This document shows, in pieces, positions 59,164 to 64,000 of a stretch of DNA of 64,000 nucleotides. Origin of the DNA: an uncultured Eubacteriales bacterium. GTDB lineage: Bacteria > Bacillota > Clostridia > Oscillospirales > Oscillospiraceae. Location: NCBI GenBank assembly GCA_900545495.1, contig UQZJ01000004.1, forward strand, positions 62,001 through 126,000. The letters run 5' to 3'. Position 1 is the stretch's first letter, and every line of letters begins with the position of its first letter. Under the pieces are notes generated by a model, which worked only from the letters and a program-made list of their open reading frames with translations, searched no databases and was not told where the DNA came from. Position numbers and translations under genes: made by a program.

Positions 59164-60348
59164 TCACTGAAGAGACAGGGCGTTGACCGCTTTTTCGATT
59201 TGCTCCAGCGCCTTTGTCAGGGTACACCGGGGGCAGGCCACGTTCATGCGCAGGAAGGCCTCTCCCTGCTCGCCGAACTCATAGCCGGCGCAGAACGCCA
59301 CCTTGGCCTCGTTGATCATGAAGTGCTCCAGCGCCATGCCCCGATAGGGCAGCTGGGAGCAGTCCAGCCAGACCAGATAGGTGCCCTCGGAGGGGATCAT
59401 GCGGATCTGGGGGATACGCTCCCGCAGGAATTGCTCCAGATACGCCTTGTTGTCGGAGACATAGGCGATGGCCTGATCCAGCCACTCCTCACCGTCGTTG
59501 TAGGCGGCTATGAGGGCGGCCATGCCGAAGATGTTGTCCAGCCGCGTCTGGGCAATGGACATCTCCTCGTTGAACTTGCACCGCAGGTCGTCGTCTGCCA
59601 GCACGATGGTGGCCATGCCCAGTCCGCCCAGGTTAAAGCCCTTGTTGGCGGAGTAGCAGACCATGGAGTGGCGCAGCACGTCCTCGCCCAGCAGGCAGAA
59701 GGTGGTGTGGGGGTGCTCCGGCGGCACGAAGTCGCAGTGGATCTCGTCCACCAGCATGAAGATGTTGTGCCGCAGGCAGATCTCCGCCACGCCCTCCAGC
59801 TCCTGACGGGTCCATACCCGGCCGGTGGGGTTGTGGGGGCTGGAGAGCACCAGCACCTTCACGCCGGAGGCAGCCTTAGCCTCCATGTCGGCGAAATCGA
59901 AGGTGTAGCGCCCGTCCTTCCAGACCAGCGGCGTCTCCACCAGCTCCCGGCCGCCCCGGGTGACCATGTCAAACAGCGGGTCGTAGTTGGGCATGGGAAC
60001 CATGACCTTGTCGCCGGGGTTGGTGAGGATGCGGAGCATCACGTTCATGGCGTAGATCACGCCGGGAGGCGCAAAGGCCAGATGCTCGTAGTTGACCTCG
60101 AAGCCATGGCGCTTTTTCAGCCAGCCCATTACCGCGTCATAATAGGGCTGCTGGCGCACGCCGTAGCCATAGACCGGATGGGCGGCGCGCTTCTGTACGG
60201 CCTCCACGATGCAGGGGGCGCAGGCAAAGTCCATGTCCGCCACCCACATGGGGATCACATCGTCCCGGCCAAAATAGTCCATATCGCAGTCCCACTTGAA
60301 AGAGAAAGTATTTCTGCGATTGATGGGTGTATCAAAATCGTATTTCAT
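59164..60348 (-). CDS. PatB/MalY-type aminotransferase (cystathionine beta-lyase-like)
   Basis: PLP-dependent class I/II fold enzyme of 394 residues. N-terminal TFSFKWDCDMDYFGRDDVIPMWVADMDF is the MalY/PatB signature (here cited in parts: FKWDCDMD, PMWVADMDF); PLP Lys in CYSANKGFNLGGL near 232; LSSPHNPTGRVW near 160. Members cleave C-S bonds of cystathionine or cysteine. Its ATG overlaps the nhaC stop by four bases, so the two are coupled: carrier first, lyase second. Confidence 0.9.
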   Translation of the reverse strand: MKYDFDTPINRRNTFSFKWDCDMDYFGRDDVIPMWVADMDFACAPCIVEAVQKRAAHPVYGYGVRQQPYYDAVMGWLKKRHGFEVNYEHLAFAPPGVIYAMNVMLRILTNPGDKVMVPMPNYDPLFDMVTRGGRELVETPLVWKDGRYTFDFADMEAKAASGVKVLVLSSPHNPTGRVWTRQELEGVAEICLRHNIFMLVDEIHCDFVPPEHPHTTFCLLGEDVLRHSMVCYSANKGFNLGGLGMATIVLADDDLRCKFNEEMSIAQTRLDNIFGMAALIAAYNDGEEWLDQAIAYVSDNKAYLEQFLRERIPQIRMIPSEGTYLVWLDCSQLPYRGMALEHFMINEAKVAFCAGYEFGEQGEAFLRMNVACPRCTLTKALEQIEKAVNALSLQ

Positions 60349-61772
60349 GCAGCTCCACCAACCAGTGCAACAACGATCCACAGAATGATGGACACTGCCG
60401 CTGCCAGCAGCGCGTAGGGAAGCTGGGTGCGGACGTGGTCAATGTGGTCGCAGGCGGCGCCCAGAGAGGAGAGCACCGTGGTGTCGGAAACGGGGGAGCA
60501 ATGGTCACCGAACAGACCGCCGCTGACAACGGCGCCCACAGCGGCGTAGACCAGCGTACCCAGCTGACCGCCGGTGAAGGAGTAGGCCATGGGAACGGCG
60601 ATGGGAATGCAGATGGCGAAGGTGCCCCAGGAGGAGCCGGTGAAGAAGGAGATCACCGCGCCCGCGATGAAGGTCACAGACAGGAACAGGGCGGGGGTCA
60701 TCCAGCTCTCGCAGACGCCCAGCAGGAAGTCGGCTGCGCCCATGGACTTGGTGATGGTGTTGATGCAGTAGGCCAGAGCCAGAATGAGGGTGGCGGACAT
60801 GACGCTCTTCATGCCCTGCACGGCGGTGTTCACCAGATCGGTCACACTCTTGAACACCTTGCGGATGCTCAGCTCGATGGACATATAGATCACGGTGATG
60901 ATGAAGCACTCCAGGATCTTCACGCCGCCCTTGGCGATGTAGGTCCAGATGGCGGTGGCGACAAGGAGAATGATGGGAACGAGGAAGTCCAGCACGACGT
61001 TGGGCTTCACATCGCTGTCGTTGTCCTTCTGCAGCTCCTCCAGCTCGGTGCCCATCATGGGAACGGCGCCGTCACGCAGCAGCTTGCCGGTGGTGCGGGC
61101 GCGCTGCTCTGCCTTACGCATGGGCCCAAAGTCGGGGAAGATCTCCAGCGCGGAGAGCAGGGTGATGAGTACCATCAGAATCGCGTAGAAGTTAAAGGGG
61201 ATGGCGCTGATGTAGACGCTTACGCCCTGCTCGTTGGAGGTCACAGGGCCGCCCAGATCCGCCACCAGACCGGCCACATAGGCGCCCCATGCCATGAAGG
61301 GCATCAGGGTACACACGGAGGCGCAGGTGGAGTCAAGGATAAAGGCCAGCTTCTCTCTGGGTACGCGCATCTCATCCGTCAGAGGACGCATGACCACGCC
61401 GCGCAGCAGGGGGCTCATGTAGTCGTCAATGGTGAACAGGCCGATGAACCAGGTGGCCAGCTTCACGCTGCGGGGGGATTTCACCTTGCCGGCGATCATC
61501 TCCGCAAAGGCCTTGACCACGCCTGCCTTCATGAAGAAGGCGATCATGATGCCGATGAATACCTGAATGAGCAGGATCCAGATGAAGTCCTCGTTGCCCA
61601 GAGCCTCCTCCGCCAGAGCGGAGAAGCCGAAGGCGGGGTCGTGTCCCAGCAGCAGAACGCCGGAGAGGCAGCCCATGAACAGAGCAAAGACTGCGTCCTT
61701 TTTCCAGAACGCCAGCAGCAGGGTAAGCGCAAGGGGAATCAATGACAAGATACCGTAGTTTGCAGCTTCCAT
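60345..61772 (-). CDS. NhaC-family Na+/H+ antiporter-type carrier
   Basis: 475 residues with about 11 membrane helices. NhaC-family patterns: FIGLFTIDDYMSPLLRG near 112, TSVTFIAGAVISFFTGSSWGTF in part, and FGDHCSPVSDTTVLSS near 418. Some members exchange amino acids or organic acids for sodium rather than protons; pairing with a PatB-type lyase suggests a sulfur amino acid or its product as substrate (inference). ATG follows TTAAGGAGGTATTTGTA. Confidence 0.9.
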   Translation of the reverse strand: MEAANYGILSLIPLALTLLLAFWKKDAVFALFMGCLSGVLLLGHDPAFGFSALAEEALGNEDFIWILLIQVFIGIMIAFFMKAGVVKAFAEMIAGKVKSPRSVKLATWFIGLFTIDDYMSPLLRGVVMRPLTDEMRVPREKLAFILDSTCASVCTLMPFMAWGAYVAGLVADLGGPVTSNEQGVSVYISAIPFNFYAILMVLITLLSALEIFPDFGPMRKAEQRARTTGKLLRDGAVPMMGTELEELQKDNDSDVKPNVVLDFLVPIILLVATAIWTYIAKGGVKILECFIITVIYMSIELSIRKVFKSVTDLVNTAVQGMKSVMSATLILALAYCINTITKSMGAADFLLGVCESWMTPALFLSVTFIAGAVISFFTGSSWGTFAICIPIAVPMAYSFTGGQLGTLVYAAVGAVVSGGLFGDHCSPVSDTTVLSSLGAACDHIDHVRTQLPYALLAAAVSIILWIVVALVGGAA

Positions 61773-61852
61773 TACAAATACCTCCTTAAAAATATGACAC
61801 GCAGGGGGGAGATTGACCGCACACCTATCGTGACAATTTAATTACAATTCTG

Positions 61853-61881
61853 ATTATAATTTATCACATCATCCTTGTCAA
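61853..61881 (-). promoter_or_regulatory. nhaC-patB promoter, perfect consensus
   Basis: TTGACA (61876-61881), 17-base spacer, TATAAT (61853-61858) on the minus strand, an exact sigma-A consensus. Start near 61846. Such a strong promoter is likely held down by a repressor; the divergent YheO-type gene is the candidate. Confidence 0.88.
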
Positions 61882-62000
61882 TCTTGCATATGTGCCAAGA
61901 AGTTTGATAAGATTTTGTCTAAAACGCTGCCTGAGGGGGCGTATTCTGCCGTGTGCGCCAAAAAATTATCACCCGTTATCCGCGCCGTCTGCTTTGGGTG

Positions 62001-62064
62001 TTGATTTATTTGCAGAGTTTCGATATACTGACTGGTAACGAAATTGCGTGACAGTTTTTTGTCA
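62001..62064 (+). promoter_or_regulatory. Promoter and inverted repeat of the YheO-type regulator
   Basis: TTGATT (62001-62006), 17-base spacer, TATACT (62024-62029), start near 62036. TGACA and TGTCA (62049-62053, 62060-62064) form an inverted repeat six bases apart just after the start, a position suited to self-repression. Confidence 0.6.
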
Positions 62065-62098
62065 GATAAAAAGCTATTGCCGAGAAAGTTGGGATACA

Positions 62099-62758
62099 GT
62101 GAGCAACTACGCCTGCCTTGAGCGATACATTCCCCTGGTGGAATTCATGGGGAAGATCTGCGGAAAAAATTATGAGATCATCCTCCACGACGTCTCCACG
62201 CCGGAGCGTTCGGTCATTGCTGCCTGCAACGGGCATCTCAGCGGCCGCCGCGTGGGAGACCCCATGACGGAGCTTGCCAAGGAGCTGCTGCGAACCGGAG
62301 TCTATAAGGAACGCGACTATGTGGCAAACTACGAGGGACGTACCCGCGGGGGAAAACGCTTCGTATCCTCCACATATTTCATTAAGGAAAAGGGTCATCT
62401 GGTGGGCCTCATCTGCGTGAACCATGATGTGGAGGACATTCTGGTGCTTTCGGAGCATCTTTCCAACCTGCTCCACGCCTTCTCCCTGCCCCAAGAGGAG
62501 GAGCGCTCCGCTTATACGGAGAATCTGGACGACTCCATCCCAGAGCTTTCCAGCAACCTGATCCACTCCGCCGTTCTGGGCTATGGTATTCCCTCCGATG
62601 CCATGCACGCGTCGGACAAGCTGGATATCCTCCGTTCGCTGGAGGCACAGGGCGTGTTCCAGACCAAGGGCTCCGTCGGTCAGGCGGCCAAGGAACTGCA
62701 CATCTCCGAGCCCACGGTCTATCGCTATCTGCGGCGCATACGGAATGAAACGGTGTGA
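62099..62758 (+). CDS. YheO/DauR-type transcriptional regulator (PAS-like plus HTH)
   Basis: 219 residues: a YheO PAS-like sensor domain (about 1-115, KNYEIILHDVS, GKRFVSSTYFIK) and a C-terminal helix-turn-helix (QAAKELHISEPTVYRYLRRI). GTG at 62099 places the usual short lead before the PAS domain and follows a weak GAGAAAG. A GTG at 62048 is only about 12 bases after the predicted transcript start and has no site. Divergent from nhaC-patB, which it probably controls in response to a small molecule. Confidence 0.88.
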   Translation: MSNYACLERYIPLVEFMGKICGKNYEIILHDVSTPERSVIAACNGHLSGRRVGDPMTELAKELLRTGVYKERDYVANYEGRTRGGKRFVSSTYFIKEKGHLVGLICVNHDVEDILVLSEHLSNLLHAFSLPQEEERSAYTENLDDSIPELSSNLIHSAVLGYGIPSDAMHASDKLDILRSLEAQGVFQTKGSVGQAAKELHISEPTVYRYLRRIRNETV

Positions 62759-62926
62759 GATTTTGCGAGCACACATGGTATCCGCCTGCTTATCAGTAAG
62801 ACCCATACCCTTCAAGCGTGTGCCTGTAAGCACCATAACACGATTTAAGTGTGAGCTAACTGGTTGAGCGTCTCAAAGGAGAGGGCGTCACCTCACCTCC
62901 TGCGCCGCAATAGACAAAGAATAAGA
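62759..62926. other. Intergenic DNA, nothing recognised
   Basis: The stretch between the regulator and the tRNA-type terminator has no ORF with family similarity, no promoter that stands out and no repeat. Confidence 0.5.
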
Positions 62927-62963
62927 AAAACCCCTCTGAAATCAACGATTTCAGAGGGGTTTT
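62927..62963 (-). terminator. Terminator behind the tRNA-Pro 3' fragment
   Basis: 17-bp perfect stem (62927-62943 with 62947-62963), 3-base loop. On the minus strand it begins right at the CCA end of the tRNA fragment and is followed by TTCTTATTC, as for a native tRNA terminator. Confidence 0.88.
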
Positions 62964-63009
62964 GGTCCGAGTAGTGCGGCTCGAACGCACGGTCTCCTGG
63001 TCCCAAACC
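62963..63009 (-). mobile_element. 3' half of tRNA-Pro(UGG): probable attachment-site remnant
   Basis: Read on the minus strand, 63009 to 62963 gives an anticodon loop TTTGGGA (anticodon TGG), the 3' anticodon stem CCAGG, a 5-base variable loop, a T stem-loop GTGCG-TTCGAGC-CGCAC, acceptor strand TACTCGG, A and CCA. The 5' half is missing: the base before the loop reads ATAGG, not CCTGG, and no CCGAGTA lies upstream. This is the displaced 3' end left when an element recombines into a tRNA gene. The integrase is not in the window. Confidence 0.75.
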
Positions 63010-63265
63010 TATGTCTGAACCTTCAGATAGGCATGTTGCGCCCTCTTTGGTGCTTTCCGGCACTCCTGCGGTTCCTCTTTGGAACTCTTTTGCCCTGTTC
63101 GTTTCAGGCACCACTTTCGTCTTTTGGGATTTGTGTGGGATTGAATTCTGTATATTAAAAGTGCTTCCGACCGGGATTGTCCCCGGCAGCGGGTGCTTTT
63201 TACCGCAGCGAGCAGCTCAGAAATTGCGCCGCATAAACAAAGAAAAAAGCGCGATGACAAAAAGA
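63010..63265. other. Element-end DNA without a recognisable gene
   Basis: Lower-GC stretch between the tRNA fragment and the ATPase terminator. Short open frames exist on both strands (for example 63009-63260 on the minus strand), but none shows family similarity or a ribosome site. Confidence 0.45.
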
Positions 63266-63299
63266 CAGCAGGCTGACTTGGATGATAGCCAGCCTGCTG
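63266..63299 (-). terminator. Terminator of the AAA-ATPase-like gene
   Basis: 10-bp stem (63266-63275 with 63290-63299), 14-base loop, then TCTTTTTG on the minus strand, 12 bases after the stop at 63311. Confidence 0.8.
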
Positions 63300-63310
63300 A
63301 GCGAAGATGG

Positions 63311-64000
63311 TTATTCGATGTTTTGCCTTTCGGCAGCAATACGTGTTTTTTTGCCTGAGAATGCAATGCCGATTTTTATAATTGACGTAACATTCATTGC
63401 CTGCAGATCAACGCTGTACGCACGGTCGTTGATCTGTTGCAAGGCAACATTGGCAAGGTCTTCAAGCTGTGTTTCAGAGCGGCCTTTTCCGGCCTTTAAT
63501 TCAATCAAAATGCCAGGCAGCCGCTTATTCAAAGGAAGCAGCTGAATATCAAACCGTCCATCACCAGCTTCGCGATTGGAGGTAATGCGATAGCTGTTGT
63601 CCATTACAGCGCACATACCCAATATCAGACCATGGTAAAATGTTTCGTCGGCAGCATCGTGGAAACTTATTGTTTGGAGCAGAAACTTCTCCAAGGCTTT
63701 TTGCAGTGAGTCGCTATCTACCTTGTAGATAGCTTCCTGAATAGCAACAGCAACGGAACGAGGAATAATATTCTCAAGCTGAGAGAGGATCTCCTTGCTG
63801 TAGACGAAAGAAATCTCTTTGTTGGGTAGAGCCACTTCGCACATATAATCCTCGCCGTAAGACTGGTCGCAGCTCACAGCCTTCAAATAACCTGCCACCA
63901 GCAGGAAGCTGTAAACAGAGGACGGATCATTCTGGATTTGCGGATAAATGACACCGGTGTCGATGTGCGTAACGAAGGATTCGCCCTTCATCAACAGCTC
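63311..64000 (-). CDS. AAA-ATPase-like protein with PD-(D/E)XK nuclease domain, C-terminal part
   Basis: About 230 residues are visible and the frame is open through base 64000, so the N-terminal ATPase domain lies outside. The visible part runs from the segment following the ATPase (LLMKGESFVTHIDTGVIYPQ) into a restriction-like nuclease fold with FYHGLILGM near the helix start, then Asp in GDGRFDIQL and Glu-x-Lys in PGILIELKAG. This order is that of the common AAA-ATPase_like plus PDDEXK_9 family, frequent in gut Firmicutes and Bacteroidetes and often on mobile DNA. Function is unknown. Less GC-rich than the core genes. Confidence 0.82.
   Translation of the reverse strand, partial: ELLMKGESFVTHIDTGVIYPQIQNDPSSVYSFLLVAGYLKAVSCDQSYGEDYMCEVALPNKEISFVYSKEILSQLENIIPRSVAVAIQEAIYKVDSDSLQKALEKFLLQTISFHDAADETFYHGLILGMCAVMDNSYRITSNREAGDGRFDIQLLPLNKRLPGILIELKAGKGRSETQLEDLANVALQQINDRAYSVDLQAMNVTSIIKIGIAFSGKKTRIAAERQNIE

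Noticed and set aside
62963..63100. A complete tRNA gene
   Set aside because: The 3' half is good, but there is no matching 5' acceptor strand, D arm or 5' anticodon stem upstream on the minus strand.

Overview
The window looks like part of the chromosome of a high-GC anaerobic member of the Clostridia, most likely Oscillospirales/Oscillospiraceae. The reasons are a Firmicutes-type division and cell-wall cluster with MraZ and a PASTA penicillin-binding protein, a class 1B dihydroorotate dehydrogenase with PyrK, CsoR copper control, sporulation genes (spo0A, spoVAD, spoVAE), a ferredoxin-thioredoxin-reductase-like protein, and strong GGAGG ribosome binding sites throughout. No rRNA, complete tRNA, IS element or CRISPR array is visible. 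GC skew of codons makes very long empty antisense frames; these are not genes. Promoter and terminator calls were made by eye.

Layout. 1-4887: a two-component system divergent from a thiol-redox operon (a 48-residue membrane CXXC protein, a NapH-like 4Fe-4S membrane protein and a TlpA lipoprotein), facing thioredoxin reductase. 4888-19552: a galactose unit: MglBAC transporter, YesN/YesM-type regulator and kinase, two more sugar-binding-protein-like genes, then galK-galT-galE-galM. 19553-25432: pyrC-K-D-F-E-B-I on the minus strand from one strong promoter. 25446-38289: mraZ-rsmH-ftsL-pbp-murE-mraY-ftsW-murG-murA-ftsQ-ftsZ, without murF, murD, murC or ftsA. 38394-43320: coiled-coil protein, coaD, rsmD and a HAD/MFS/glycerophosphodiesterase operon.

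43321-48541 shows decay of sporulation: spo0A is cut off inside its DNA-binding domain, and spoVAD-spoVAE stand without spoVAC. Between them sits a CsoR-CopA copper module in which a complete CopZ chaperone is fused to the end of CopA but keeps its own ribosome binding site. 48602-54780 holds azlCD, a zinc-ribbon protein, a CDF transporter, an ArsC/Spx-like protein without its cysteine, a sirtuin, and a NifX-like/Crp-Fnr/FTR-like/thioredoxin group with a perfect palindrome placed at about -41 of the FTR promoter. 54815-62758 has an exonuclease, a lower-GC orphan membrane protein, an ECF transporter S component, a metallophosphatase, and nhaC-patB divergent from a YheO-type regulator.

At 62963-63009 lies the 3' half of a proline tRNA followed by a terminator, without its 5' half. 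This is what remains at the far end of an element integrated into a tRNA gene. Sequence to the right (63010 to beyond 64000) is lower in GC and carries an AAA-ATPase/PD-(D/E)XK protein, so the window probably ends just inside an integrated element.
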